64,000 nt of DNA from Mucidula mucida (GCA_015501055.1 JADNYV010000035.1:186001-250000); one strand, 5' to 3'. Shown: positions 37,092 through 48,765, counted from the first letter of the stretch. Numbers and translations are program-made. The notes: generated by a model from the sequence alone, not told the origin.

Positions 37092-38047
37092 ACGCAGTCC
37101 TGCCGGAGCAGTCATCAAGGAAAGGGTCGTCAGATGCAGAATCTATTTACAGTACGGGTACGGAAACACCTAAAATATCATCGACGACTTTACCACCAAA
37201 ACCTGCGAAAGAAAGATTTGAGCCAAATACGCCCGAGTGGATCGCACAACGGCTAAGAGAGGATGACGTGTCGAGAGCAGTGGGAATTTTGAGAGCATGG
37301 ATGCCGGAGCGGAGAGAGAGAGAAGCGACGGAGGAGAAGGTGATGGCGATCAGAGCGTTGACAAAGGAAGCTGCGGTGGAAGTTGTGACAGAGTTGAAAA
37401 AGTCGAGGAAGTACATCCGGGGAACAAAGGGGCAGGACATGAAACTCCGAGTAACCATAGAGAGCGTACACACAGGCTCTGAATGGGAAACGAGTGCCCT
37501 TCTTGACAGTGGAGCAACGGGTTCTTGTGTCAATAAAGAATTCGTCGAGAAGAACGGACTTCCGATCAAGGAGTTACCGGTCAAGCTCCCTGTTTACAAT
37601 GCGGATGGAACCCTAAACGAGGGAGGAGCAATCAAAGGTTTTGTGGAGGTCCGGATGAAGATCGGAGATCACGCCGAAAAGATTGAGTTGGCCGTCACCA
37701 ATCTCGGCAAAACAAGTATCTTTTTGGGGCTAGATTGGCTACGATATCACAACCCCACGATCAACTGGACGGAATCCACATTGACCTTTGATCGATGCCC
37801 AGACCGCTGCGGCTATCTACCCGAGTACAACTCACCGGAAGATGAAGGAGAAGACGTAGAAGAGAAGTTGGAAGAGGGAGAGCGTTTGTTCTGGATGGAC
37901 TGGGACAACTATCGCAAAAGCGGAGAAAAGCTGAGATCCAACAGCCTTCATCCGCTGCTGCACCTTACATCGAGGAATTTTCCGATGTATTCAGCAAGGC
38001 GGACTTTGACAAGTTACCGGAGCGAAGACCCTGGGATCACGCGATAG
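37074..38047 (+). CDS. Retrotransposon pol, linker and aspartic protease part (-1 frame)
   Basis: Continues from gag in the -1 frame. The linker reads AVDAVLPEQSSRKG and PKISSTTLPPKPAKERFEPN. The aspartic protease core follows: SALLDSGATGSCVNKEFVEK with the DSGA active site, VYNADGTLNEGGAIKGFVEV, and the second strand KTSIFLGLDWLRYHNPTINW. Then comes an acidic connector EEKLEEGERLFWMDWDNYRK. The frame is lost after about 37930, where the RT frame takes over by another one-base change, and this frame stops at 38047. Proteases of this type cut the Gag-Pol precursor. Confidence 0.85.
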
Positions 38048-39360
38048 AACTTACGCCTGGTTCCAAACCGGTTGACTGCAAGGTTTATCCCCTCAGTCCA
38101 TCCGAGCAGAAGGCGTTAGATGAGTTCCTGGAAGAAAACATACGGACGGGACGTATACGGCCATCAATTTCACCTATGGCATCACCCTTCTTCTTTGTCA
38201 AAAAGAAGGATGGAAGCCTTCGGCCAGTACAAGATTATCGGAAGTTGAACGACATGACAATCAAGAACCGATACCCCTTGCCGTTGATCCAGGAGCTTAT
38301 CGACAAGTTGAAGGGAGCAAAGGTTTTCACAAAGATGGATGTCCGATGGGGTTACAATAACATCCGGATCAAAGAAGGTGATGAGTGGAAAGCGGCGTTT
38401 AGAACAAACCGAGGCCTGTTCGAGCCCTCAGTCATGTTCTTCGGACTTACAAACTCGCCGGCGACATTCCAATCGTTCATGAATCACATTCTGAAGGAGC
38501 TGATTGATGAAGGACATGTTATAGTTTACTTGGATGACATACTTATCTTTACGAACACGTTGGAAGAACATAGGCATATCATACGACGAGTATTAGAAAT
38601 ATTACGAGTAAATAAGTTGTATTTAAAACCCGAGAAATGTAGTTTCGAGGCACATACTGTAGACTACTTAGGAGTTATTGTTGGAGGAGGAGAGGTGAAG
38701 ATGGATCCGGCAAAAGTGGCCGTAGTAAAGGAATGGAAGGAGCCGACGAAGAAGAAGGAAGTACAGTCATTCCTGGGCTTCTGCAACTTCTACCGACGTT
38801 TCATCCGGGGATTTGCGGGAGTAGCGAAGCCATTGACATCGCTAACCGGGAAGGGCGAGTGGGTTTGGGGCATGGAGCAGCACGAGGCATTTGAGGAGTT
38901 GAAGCGGAGGATGACGGAAGAACCCGTTCTGATTGTACCACGCAACGACGGCAAGTTTCGAGTTGAGGCAGACTCCTCGAACTATGCGAACGGGGCGGTT
39001 CTTTCCCAGTTGGTGGACGGAAAATGGAGACCAGTAGCCTTTCGGTCTCGCGCGCTGAACGAAGTAGAGCGCAATTATGAGATCTACGACAAAGAGATGA
39101 TGGCTATTATGGACTCGATTGACGACTGGAGACAATATCTCCTTGGAGCAAAGGAAACGGTGGAGGTGTTTACCGATCATCAAAACCTCCAGTACTTCCG
39201 GAAGCCACCTGCGCTTGCTCGCATCGAAGTCCCCATGTCGCAATTTCCATCACACCTATTCCGACCCATGCCACCGCCTGACACCGAACCTATTGATGTC
39301 ACGCTACCCTCTGCGGCCCTCATGGAGCAAATCTGGCGCAGAATGGAACTTGCGCCTTAA
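37930..39360 (+). CDS. Retrotransposon reverse transcriptase and partial RNase H
   Basis: This frame is shifted by one base from the protease frame near 37930-37950. It reads FDKLPERRPWDHAIELTPGS, then the RT core MASPFFFVKKKDGSLRPVQD, KVFTKMDVRWGYNNIRI, FGLTNSPATFQSFMNHI, the YLDD catalytic motif in VIVYLDDILIF, and KPEKCSFEAHTVDYLGVIVG. RNase H follows: FRVEADSSNYANGAVLSQLV, and ends at VFTDHQNLQYFRKPPA. From about 39215 it changes to an unrelated Pro-rich tail ending WRRMELAP, so the rest of RNase H, integrase and chromodomain were removed by a deletion that kept the frame open. Confidence 0.88.
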   Translation, partial: AEIQQPSSAAAPYIEEFSDVFSKADFDKLPERRPWDHAIELTPGSKPVDCKVYPLSPSEQKALDEFLEENIRTGRIRPSISPMASPFFFVKKKDGSLRPVQDYRKLNDMTIKNRYPLPLIQELIDKLKGAKVFTKMDVRWGYNNIRIKEGDEWKAAFRTNRGLFEPSVMFFGLTNSPATFQSFMNHILKELIDEGHVIVYLDDILIFTNTLEEHRHIIRRVLEILRVNKLYLKPEKCSFEAHTVDYLGVIVGGGEVKMDPAKVAVVKEWKEPTKKKEVQSFLGFCNFYRRFIRGFAGVAKPLTSLTGKGEWVWGMEQHEAFEELKRRMTEEPVLIVPRNDGKFRVEADSSNYANGAVLSQLVDGKWRPVAFRSRALNEVERNYEIYDKEMMAIMDSIDDWRQYLLGAKETVEVFTDHQNLQYFRKPPALARIEVPMSQFPSHLFRPMPPPDTEPIDVTLPSAALMEQIWRRMELAP

Positions 39361-39371
39361 GGAGGGGGTGA
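39358..39371 (+). other. Polypurine tract
   Basis: TAAGGAGGGGGTGA directly before the right LTR; it primes plus-strand synthesis in LTR elements. It overlaps the stop codon of the pol frame. Confidence 0.75.
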
Positions 39372-39901
39372 TGTTATGAATGACCATATTTTCACACTTT
39401 CACATCTTATCATATCTTATCGGGGGCCTTGTCTTATCAACCAACGGACTGCTTCATCATCTGTTTCGTCACCGATCATACCCCTTTTCATTACCGAAGC
39501 CGTACTCATGTCGGACACATGGCCAACACATGGATGACATCATACATGCCGATACCTCATGGACTCCCTATTGTATACACACCGCCGACACTCGTAGTAC
39601 ACATGGTCGTTTCAGTATTATTACTTACATGCAGTTACCACTCGTATTTAATGGTTTCACGGACTAGTAGCATACAACACTGGGTCAAGGGCGTGGAGCA
39701 TCCCTAGTGGAAACGCGTATGGACAAGGAGTCTCAAACACAGACTTACTAGTATATAAGCAGTAGTGTAGTATCATTGTACTTTAGTTCCGATCTCGTTT
39801 ATACACCTGGCCTAGCCTAGTCTTACGAACGCGAACGCTTTCCTCCTTAGTTTCTTGCTGTGGTACCTGGTTGAGTCTCGTGGCTTAGTCAGTCGCTAAC
39901 A
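39372..39901 (+). repeat. Right LTR
   Basis: TGTTATGAATGACC...CGCTAACA, 530 bp, about 99% identical to the left LTR. It is followed by the CAGCG target duplication (39902-39906). Confidence 0.95.
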
Positions 39902-39906
39902 CAGCG

Positions 39907-40576
39907 ACTTCAATTGTAAGCCGGGATATATAGTAAATTCTCAATCTTCAAAGCGGACGCGTAAGCCAACCAACACTGCTTCCTCCCCTTCTCCCTCTGC
40001 TCACTATAATACTTCCTACAAAAGTGCTGAGACACCGCAGGCGTGCTCGGGGGAGCCCAGCCGTCTTCTTCACTCCAGCCATACACCTCCGATAACAGCC
40101 ATCAAATAAGAGGCATGACACGCCTCCATCGCGTTCGCGCGTCGACGGTTTACAGCACTAAACACCGATCGTTGAGCGCTCGGAAGATGAGAAAAAAAAA
40201 TAAAACAAAAGGCGCAGAAGAGCTTGATACCCAGCACCTCGCCTGTGTTCAATGGCGGCCGGCAGGAGGGCTTATATGTTTCTTTTGACTTCCTTGATCT
40301 ACAATAGAAGTGATATCTAACGGAAGCGCACACAGTATTTAGGATCTGAGATTGTCCGCAGCCTTGCTGCAAGAGATACAGTAGTCGTAAGTCATTGTCG
40401 GGAGGAAATCTGCTGACACGAGATATCAAGCCCTTCTATTTCCGCTCCAACGACTTGTATGACACTCTACTACGAAAGGCAAGCCGCTTCACCATCAATG
40501 TAAGATTTACCACTGCCCTAGTTTGTTTGATTCACTACCCCCCGTTTACAAAAACAGTTGAACTGAGTTGGTCACT
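39907..40576. other. Intergenic, no gene seen
   Basis: No gene recognised between the right LTR and the tRNA-Asp gene. An A-rich run lies at about 40190-40210. Confidence 0.4.
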
Positions 40577-40674
40577 TCTCTGATAGTATATCGGTTAGTA
40601 CACGCGCCTGTCATGGGAAGGGAATGCATAAATCCGTTTCGCGCGAAAGCTGGGTTCGACTCCCAGTCAGAGAG
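40577..40674 (+). tRNA. tRNA-Asp (GTC) with intron
   Basis: Acceptor TCTCTGA pairs with TCAGAGA, with discriminator G. The D arm is GTATATCGGTTAGTAC. The anticodon stem CGCGC/GCGCG encloses the loop CTGTCA, with anticodon GTC, interrupted after position 37 by about 26 nt. The T arm is CTGGG-TTCGACT-CCCAG. A T-run at 40684-40688 suits a Pol III terminator. All arms are well paired, so it looks functional. Confidence 0.9.
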
Positions 40675-41379
40675 TGCGGGTAATTTTTCAAAGTGAAAAA
40701 CCTTTTTTGGTTCCTCAAGACGAGTGCTTCAAACAGTCACAATATGACCCTACGTTGATGACTTGTACTTGCGCGTAGTGTCGTTGCCAACCTCGTTGTA
40801 TAACAGTGGATATGTATGGTCTTTGTACATGTTTGAGACCCTCTTCCGCTCAATTCGAGATACACAGGCATAGTAAACTCTCTCGGTTCTGGTTCTCAAC
40901 TTCACAGATGCAGTGCCTTTTCCCTATCGCATGCGCTACTTTAATTCCACTTTCTTCAGCGCCACGAGTATTCAGTGAAATCCAGCTGCCAGTCCTGATA
41001 AAGGGCATCGTGCTAGAGAAAAAGCAAAGAAGCTTTGCTCGGTGAACTGAGCGCCACACTATCCCCATTGGCGCAAGCGCCAAGTTGGCACACCTCATCC
41101 GAATCGGCATCGACAGGGTGCCTGGATCTTCCTTGCACGGCATCAGCTAGCACCAGACAAGACTTATCACAGAAACACAGAAAGTAAAGGTTAGAAGAAA
41201 AGTATCAAACCCCCCTCCATTTCTACTCCTGCATTCCTCAGGCGCTCGAAACCGTTGTCAACTTGGAAAGCATCATCACAATAGACAAACAGATAGCGGC
41301 TACAATACATCCAAAAAATGCATAGTGATAGTTGAAAAAGTCATATACCCAGGCGTCATAAAAGGCAATAAATCAACAT
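40675..41379. other. Intergenic, no gene seen
   Basis: Between tRNA-Asp and the 3' end of shugoshin. Only short frames occur. Confidence 0.4.
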
Positions 41380-42834
41380 CTAAACAGCAAGACTGTGTCT
41401 TCTGTCCCCCATTCGCCACGACGGCGTCGCGTACTCCTCATCAGCGTCCGCGTCAGCACCATCTTCGTCGTCCGGCTCCTCTTCGGACGGATAGTCAAAC
41501 TTCTTATTCCGCTTTAACGTAACTTTACGGTCATCTAGCAAGGCAGATGCAGACACGCGCTGTTTTCGTAAGGGTGGGACACCGTCTGCTCTGCGCATTT
41601 TGCTGCAAGACGTTAGACAATAAAACGTAGGGAATAAATGTACGCACGTGTTTAGCTTAGGCTCTGCGTAGTTGACACTTTTGCGTGCCCGTCTAGTGCG
41701 CTCGCCATCGGTAGGCTCGGGGCTCAACGATGGCTGGGGCGTTGGTAGTAATGTTGGTCGAGGAGGAGACGGCGTCAGAAATTGTCGCGTAGGGGGTAGA
41801 TCGTCTATAAGGACGATTAAGCATATGGTCGCGGATAGGCATATATAACATACCGATTGGAGGACTCTTGCGCCGCGGCTCATTGGTCAAGTCCTTAAAC
41901 TTGGAATCGGTGCCCTCCTTCTTTCGTCGCTTTTCCTTCTTTACGGTAGGCGTAGGGTCCTCCACCAAGTTGTCGAACACAACGACCTCCTCTGCCTCAT
42001 CGTCGTCTTCTAATGGAACTGCTGTTGCTACTGCAAGCTCGTCCACCATCGGAATGTTGACAGGAAATAGCCCACTTTGGCGGCGCGACGACGATTTCTT
42101 CTTCTTGGGCGGTGCAAGATCAATTAGCGGCGGTTGTTCCGGAGGCGAAGAACAGCGCGATGGTAGCGGCAACCGGCTCGCTGAGAGCCGTTTGGCTTTC
42201 TTGCTGCGATACGGACTGTCCGGAGGTTCATCCTCTTCGTTGATACCGGGCACTGTCGGCTGGCGCGAAAGCCTAGGCGATGGCGGGGTGGATGTGGGAC
42301 GCTGGGTGGCTCGTGGAGGAGTAGGGGATGGTGTGTCGCTAGAATGTCGGATGCTAAATGTCTGTCGGAGGAAGCCCAGGTGCTTCGTCAAGCCCAGCGC
42401 CTGCAAGGTGCCGTCGTCAGCGACGAGTAAAAATTATGAAATTCACCCACGTACCGCCATCTCGACTTCGTCCATGACCTTGCGCGACTTGTCCCGCTCA
42501 CGCTTCAGCTCGGCGGCGAGGGCAATTTCCGACGCCTTGAGCCGCAAGTTTTCGTTGTAGAGCCGAGATATCTCGGCGTTGAGCTCCTCGATCCGTTGGC
42601 TCATTGTTGAGTTCAATCTAGCCGGCGGTGTTAGCGGCTGGTGCAGCCTCGAGTAGGCAAAGGGCACGCACTTGGTAATCTGCTTGTTCGCCTGCAGAAA
42701 CTTCTTCTTGACTGTCAACAGACAAGAGTGAGCTTTGTTTATAGGCGACCAAGGATGCACGTACAATTTTCAAATTCAAACAAGGCGTCAGTCTGTCTCG
42801 CGCCCATAGATACGCGCGATTCTCTCCTGCTCAT
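41380..42834 (-). CDS. SGO1: Shugoshin (centromeric cohesin protector)
   Basis: Six exons (42834-42765, 42711-42672, 42617-42455, 42400-41854, 41804-41648, 41602-41380) join in frame to 399 aa. The N terminus is MSRRESRVSMGARQTDALFE, then FKKKFLQANKQITKLNSTMS and a coiled coil QRIEELNAEISRLYNENLRL, as in the shugoshin N-terminal domain that binds PP2A. The long middle is Ser/Pro/Lys-rich and disordered. The C-terminal basic motif RRARKSVNYAEPKLNTKMRR is the hallmark that binds phosphorylated histone H2A at centromeres. Shugoshin shields cohesin from separase. The gene looks intact. A broken partial copy lies at 52225-52460. Confidence 0.92.
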
Positions 42835-45800
42835 CGTCCTCGGCAGCGTTTTGTGCTGCTCGCCGTCGTCGTCGTTAGCGGTCTAGTCGTCGTTGGCGGA
42901 AGAGTTTGTTATTGTGGTCCGGTCCAGATCAACCACGCGCTCATGTCAAAACAGAGTCACGTGCATTACGTAACGCCACCTTCTCAATGTGGCCGCGGCA
43001 GCTGCTAATACTCCCGCGGATCGATTCGAGTCGAGTTACAAGCGAGCCGACTCAAGCTGCGATCCAAAATGACAGTCCGGGTTGGGCCATCGCCACTCCA
43101 CCCAACAATCTCGACTCACCACACGTTACGCTAGGAGCAACTCACGAAACTGGTGCATGTCACGCGCTGAAAGACACGATGACCGACGCAATCTTGTCTT
43201 CCGTTATCATCCGCTAACCCCGATGCATCATTGGTGCGTTACCCGAACGCTATACTCTTTATCTAGTCAAAAACAGTATACCCGGCCTTTCGATACATGT
43301 ACTCTTTGAGCGAATCAGTCTAGATGGTCTACGGAGATTCTTGATGTATCTTTTGCTCGGTAGGATACAATCTGCTTTCAATGTTACAGGACCTCATCAT
43401 TTGCAGCATGGACCCGCCGGAGTACGACAGATAACTGAGCAAACAAGAAGGATGCTCGTGCCAATGCGTCCTCCTCATTCCTTTCCTTATATACACATGT
43501 CTGCTCCGAACAGGCAACTCTACGCAAGGACAAGTCGTCACATCTACGACAGCAAGGTTACGCAACATCAAGTCTCCATCGGAATAGGTTTCACGCTCAA
43601 GGATGTACACTATATCGTGCTAGGAATCATAGATCTGCTGGCCCGGCTTCACCATCTTCCAAGCCAGGCCAGAAGCCATAACTCACGGCCGGCTCTGGCC
43701 TGAGCCGTGGCTTGGGCGGAATATGACGGGGGCAAGAAGGTAGTCAGATATCGTCGGGTTAAGGGTATACGAGTGTATGTAATCTACACTCATTTCTTAC
43801 CTGAGTCCGTGACAATACCCTCCAGGAATATGCGCCACCCTGTGCAGCAAGATTATTCATTATACCCAACGGACAGGAAACACCCCAAGGAGTAAGTGTG
43901 ACTGAAATATTTTCAGTATTTACATTCTCATCTACCGCAAATCTGCCTATCTCAGCACTCAACCAAAGCCATCATGGCTTAAAGGCTGGCTTACGGCCTC
44001 AGGAATGCGGAGCGAGGCTGTAGGCTCTGTCACGCCGTTTTTGCGGTGTCTGGCTCTAGCTCAAGTACGGCTGGCCTGGCTTGAAGCAAGAGCTAGCAGA
44101 TCGCAATATACAATGTGTCAAGACACTACCCGGGAGGATGGTTTTCCAGCCAGACCGGCGCTTGAGGTTCTGCACGGACGACTCAGACTGAATGGTTTAC
44201 AGTACTTGAATTATGGACTGAACAGTCTCCTTCTGAACTACGAGTCACCCGCTCCTTCATTTCTTGATTTGTACTTATATTTACCTCCCAGACAGCTTGG
44301 TAGCTTGCATAACGACTTTTCCCCCTCGACAAAGCTTTCCCCCGGTAGTCTTTGACGCACCAATAGCCTGGGTCGCCGCCTTTCTTTGAGTCGTAGCATT
44401 GCGCTCAGCGCTCAACGGCTCAGATGCATTCTTCAAGTCATTAGTAACGATTCAGTAACTATTCTATTCACTGTACAGTACCTGCTGAACTACCAGAGTC
44501 CTTCCTCAGTCATTGACGCGCTTACCAGTAACCCACTAACACGTGTGAGGCCTAGTTTCTTGTCTTTAGATGGCCAGCGTCCTTCATCATGTCTGTATCC
44601 TCTTGATTCCAGTATACGTACCACGTAGTGTTCATGAGTCGAGCCAACACTGAATGGCGGACCCGATTAATTGACTAAACCGAAGCTTACAGCTTGCATC
44701 TTCCCACCATGGTGCCAAAAAGAAAATCGACCGCCCGCGTCAGCGAGATTGTATTTATAACTATCGTTTAGTTCAAACTTATGTACTAATAACCAGATTT
44801 GGCCTCAATAACTTGAATTGGGGGGGGGAGCCTTTGTGCGATGACTGAACATGAGATGCGTGCCTCCCAATAACTGAAACTGGCCTGAAGCCGCTACCTC
44901 TGAAGCACACGTAAGCGGTGAGAAACAAGCAACTCGTTTCTCCTCCCGCCATGATGGACGACAATGATGCCGAGAGGTCCACCGCACTAGTCTGGAGATC
45001 CAATGCACTCAGCTCTTGTCGTGAAGCTCTTGCTTGTGTAAGATACAACAATTAGTACGGGGGACCGGGGCCTCGCTGAAATCTCTCAGTCAATACCCAG
45101 GTTCTCATAGCTGAATCGGATATCTCACCACGTACCACAGTGTATGAGTATGAGTATGAAATGCTAGTACAATATATTATGAGATGTCCAAGTTGCGCTT
45201 GTTTTAGATTCAAGTTTCGTGCTACCTGACCCGCCTGTAGTACCCTCCGACGAAAGAATCCTCTGTGAAGCTGTGAGTCAATGACCCCTTCTCTCAAGCG
45301 GGTGGCCCATCAGTCTCCAAAACTGAGACCGACGACTCAAAGCGCGGGAGAGTCGGGAGTAAGGCGCACTACCAATGTTAGTTATTGACGAGGTAAGCAC
45401 CAAAATCAGTTATTGGGAAGCTGAATAACTGATTTTGAACTGATTTTATTTATTGCATGATAACTGATTATACGAAAGTTGTTGTGCCTTTGTCAGTGAC
45501 GACGAGGACTTTCTTGAACTTTGAAGGCAAGTCTTCCGAGTCGTATCGGATGATCAACGCGCTGCGCGCCACGCCTACACTGCGCAGGCGCTCTACGGCA
45601 ATCGCCTACTTGGTGCACACGTGCCTACCAGTCTTGTACGGACTCCAACTCTCAATCGCGAGTCGATCCGTCCGATTCTCCGGTCGAACCGACTTGACTT
45701 GCCAGCGCGGCAGCACTAGAGCCTCGAGGCGACTTGGCGAGGTCGAATCAACTCGGTTTGTGGTTCGAGTGCACCTCAACTTACGGCGGCATATGGGTGG

Positions 45801-46028
45801 TTATGGGTGTAAGTCAGGGCCATAACCAATAAACGTAGATTCGCATTTCATTCAATTCAGATCTTCGTAGGTTCGTATCCTCAAAAGTACGCCTGTAACA
45901 ACCTGAGCCGAAACACAACGTGTACAGACCTCGATGACACTTACAGCAGCATTTGGAGGACTCGCACAGCCGCCAATGCTAGAGCCGTAATCAGTTCTTG
46001 ATCGCATTAACCCCCGTCAAAACAGGAC
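42835..46028. other. Long gene-poor stretch
   Basis: About 3.2 kb without a convincing gene on either strand. It holds a GC-rich patch with inverted GGCTC/GAGCC words at about 43650-43720, a second one at 43980-44110, a G-run of nine at about 44820-44828, and a short AACTGATTT repeat at about 45425-45470. GAGTCGAG-like words as at 33.2 and 33.7 kb recur at 43020-43060 and 45660-45760. Confidence 0.4.
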
Positions 46029-47637
46029 TTACATCGGAAGCGGCCACGAGGAGAAGAAAAAGGTATATCGATGCGTCTCGGCACATATCTCCGCGAGCTT
46101 TTCGACATCAAACATCTCACCTATACATTCCCGGTGAATGAACATCATGCCAATACCAATGAGCACTTGCCTATGGGCATCCCCCACATGCTACCCGCGA
46201 GTCAGCGACAGTCGTGCGAGTGGCCGTGACTCACCCAAGTATCGTCTGTGTGAGCGTCAGACTCCGATATCAACGTCTGGAAGAAACTTGCCTGATGCAT
46301 ATGTGGAACGCCCTCTGGCGTAGGCCATCGCTACATCACAGGATCAGCATCGAAGCGTTTCACGACCCGGCTTACCTCCAAGGCAGGCTGATCGGAAGCC
46401 ACCGCAGAAAAGTGATTGTCCCTACAGTCAATGTCAACGCCAAATCATTAAGAATCACTCTTACATACCAAAGAAACCTCTTCATGTCGTCCGACTGTTC
46501 AATACCCGCGCTTCACGCCCGTTAGCCACACACCCTTGAAATAGAGAAGAAACACCGACAAAGTCTCAGGCTTCTCCCCCAGCGCGTCCCTCCCCTCCTG
46601 ACTCTCCTCATAAAACTTGCTCATGAAACCCACCCTCAAAATCAACACATCCCCCACGCGGAACTGCACGCCTTGCTTCTTCGCACACGCCTGCAGCTCC
46701 TTGACAGATATGGGGTGGCTCGTCCATGGATCGTACGGGAGAGGCTTGCCATCTGCGGTGTAGAAGCGGACCAAATCGAGAAGGACACCGCGGCCGCAGA
46801 TGCCATGGGAGGCCCAGTCTATTTGAGTTAGAGCCGTGAGAGAGTAAGTAAAGGTGAAAACGTACTTTGAATCCCGATTCTGGAGAGGCTGGGATCGATG
46901 TTCTTTGGGTCTGGAATGGGTATGACGCCGCCAGGAATGGTGTCTTTGTGCGTGCTGCCAGACGTCAACCTCAGGTCTATTTCGTGCGTGCGTACTCAAC
47001 TTGTTGTAGAACACATCATGGTTGGCGACGCCAAAATGGCGCATGCCGTCCCACTGTGAGCCCGATTGCGTGTTCTCACGAAATGTCAGTAGTATTCCGA
47101 TCGGGCGAGGCATGGGATGGCTTACAATATGTAGCTCGTCATCCCGGGTCGCACCCCGAGGCCGTTTGATCATCTTGACCTCTGGTGACTTGCGTCCGAA
47201 CATGGGCTGCAGACGTCAATGTTAGATAGACTACGACGAATACAGAAAAGCACTCACTTTGTTGGGAAAGTTGACAGGCCTGTCGCCAACATTAAGTTGA
47301 CACCATTCCCGTAAAGAGGACGTACCAGTTCAACGACACCGTCTGTCCGGTTCTACACTCCAACGTCAGTCAAGCCTACAGACGGAAACATCGAAACAAA
47401 CCGAATCTCTTCAGCGGCAGCCTTCTTGACAACCTCCTCCGTCAATAGGTTTACCGTCCCCAGCTGATCGTCTTCGCCCCATACCGACCAGGCGCATCCC
47501 TTGTACTCTTTAAAGGAGGGTAAATCGTCGAACTTTGGAAGCTCCTTCGGTTTCGTATCCACTGTGCCCATGTTCGACTCCTTTCGAAAATGGCTAGGAG
47601 AGAAAATGTTGAAAACCTGTCGCAGTCTAGTCGTCAT
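46029..47637 (-). CDS. Cyclase / kynurenine formamidase-like protein
   Basis: Spliced exons give a complete protein: KGCAWSVWGEDDQLGTVNLL, TGQTVSLNWPVNFPNKPMFG, SGSQWDGMRHFGVANHDVFY, KDTIPGGVIPIPDPKNIDPS, DWASHGICGRGVLLDLVRFY, FRVGDVLILRVGFMSKFYEE, SDDMKRFLWDNHFSAVASDQ, then WPTPEGVPHMHQ, MWGMPIGEMFDVEKLAEICA and a C terminus HRYTFFFSSWPLPM. The stop TAA is at 46029-46031. This is the fungal branch of the putative cyclase family (PF04199), metal-dependent hydrolases related to kynurenine formamidase; the WDGxRH...VFYN segment is the usual variant. The exact substrate is unknown. Either ATG 47637 or ATG 47571 (MGTVDTKPKELPKF) may be the start. Three decayed relatives lie at 2.8-8.3 kb. Confidence 0.88.
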
Positions 47638-47943
47638 GGCGTGCTTGCTGAATAAGGGGATGTCCTCATGGAATTGCAGCTCCGGATATTATACCTGCAG
47701 GCATGATACCATGACCGAGTGCAGGGGACTGATAGCATGAGAAGACATCAGCTGTGTATGGCGTCAGATGATCGTCTAAATGACAGAAGAAGAACTTCAA
47801 GTCGGAAATTAACGACTATTTGGGGTCTGTATTTGCTGTGACTCCCATGAAATAAGAACGAGACAAGGTGAAGAACGTTGTATCATACACGGCACATTAG
47901 GAATACAAAGCGTCGGTCTTGGATCCGACTTTTTGGTGTTAGA

Positions 47944-48765
47944 TTAATAATACTCATCCGTATCTAGAAAAACATACAGTCAGTCGCAGTCAACAGAAAA
48001 GAAAGATGTACAGTACCAGTCCCACTGGTCGCATAACTCCCCGGCGTCGAGATGCCTGCAATCGCGACATGCTCCTGATGCAACGCCGTACTCAAAGGCG
48101 CGTGTATCAACTCCGCGAGCAACTTATCCCCAATAAGCTCCACCAAGAAAAACACCAACTGGCTCGCGTCGTCCTCCCACCTTCCAGGCTCCCTGATATC
48201 CTCATCAAAATCCTTAACCATCCTATGCACATCCTTACACGCCCTGTGCAAAATCCCATGCGCCTTCCGCTGCGCATCGCCCTCCAGCCTCGATATCGCC
48301 AAAAAGTGCCCCGCAACATCCTCACTCGTCTGCATCCCCGGAATCGGAAACCACGCCCGCACGCGCAAATACACGGCCACGCTAACCTTTGCAAAGTACG
48401 CCAGGGTCCTCTGAAAGTCCGCAAAGTCCGTGTGCGCGTACTGCTCTGCGTCTACGCGTTTCGCGTGTCGCAAGCAGCGCAGGAACGTGAGCGTTTGGTA
48501 GAAATCCAGGGAGTGGCTCAGGGCGCCGCTGTACACGAGCATAGACATCCCTGGGACGCGACGTGATTCGTGTATGAACAGGTCTCAGTCTAAGCTACTA
48601 CTTACCCATAACAAATAGGCCCTTCCTCATCGGCATAGCGCGGATGGGCACCGCTCTGCTCGACGAGCGAAATTTTTTGGATAGGGAACTGCGCGCGTGG
48701 ATGGGCGGCGCAGCCTCGTGCAGGTCGTGGTGGGAGGCGCGCGCCCACAAGGTCCCGAAAAGCAT
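47944..48765 (-). CDS. Hypothetical agaric protein, 5' part damaged or unclear
   Basis: From ATG 48765 the first part reads MLFGTLWARASHHDLHEAAP and AVPIRAMPMRKGLFVMG. A GTAAGT...CCCAG intron then leads to MSMLVYSGALSHSLDFYQTL, DFQRTLAYFAKVSVAVYLRV, FPIPGMQTSEDVAGHFLAIS and WEDDASQLVFFLVELIGDKL, ending after a second intron in DTDEYY, stop 47944-47946. The family is not recognised. Upstream, 49030-48836 (MKSSPHKQSPTEAEADLANV) and VDMISIRITE (about 48810-48785) look like its true N terminus, but they sit in other frames and I found no introns that join them. The gene is therefore either broken by small indels or starts at 48765. Confidence 0.6.

Larger units (their letters stand above)
35040..39901 (+). 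mobile_element. Ty3/gypsy-type LTR retrotransposon, internally deleted
   Basis: A complete LTR-to-LTR element of 4862 bp, with 530-bp LTRs (TG...CA ends), a 5-bp target duplication, gag with a CCHC knuckle, protease, reverse transcriptase and part of RNase H. Integrase and chromodomain are absent: the pol frame goes from FTDHQNLQYFRKPPALA straight into a short C-terminal tail and stop, then the polypurine tract and right LTR. By eye the LTRs differ at about four of 530 positions, so the insertion is recent. It could move only with integrase supplied by a full-length relative. Three TGA codons in gag and one frame change in pol add further damage. Confidence 0.93.

Noticed and set aside
37900..38047. 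A second programmed -1 frameshift between protease and RT
   Set aside because: The direction is -1, but no X XXY YYZ heptamer was found in the overlap, so an ordinary indel is more likely.
41868..42560. A 230-codon plus-strand frame opposite shugoshin
   Set aside because: It is antisense to the well-supported shugoshin exons 3-4 and has no protein features of its own.
48006..48566. A 186-codon plus-strand frame, Arg/His/Pro-rich
   Set aside because: It is antisense to the hypothetical gene at 47944-48765, whose frame has much better composition and fits introns at both ends.
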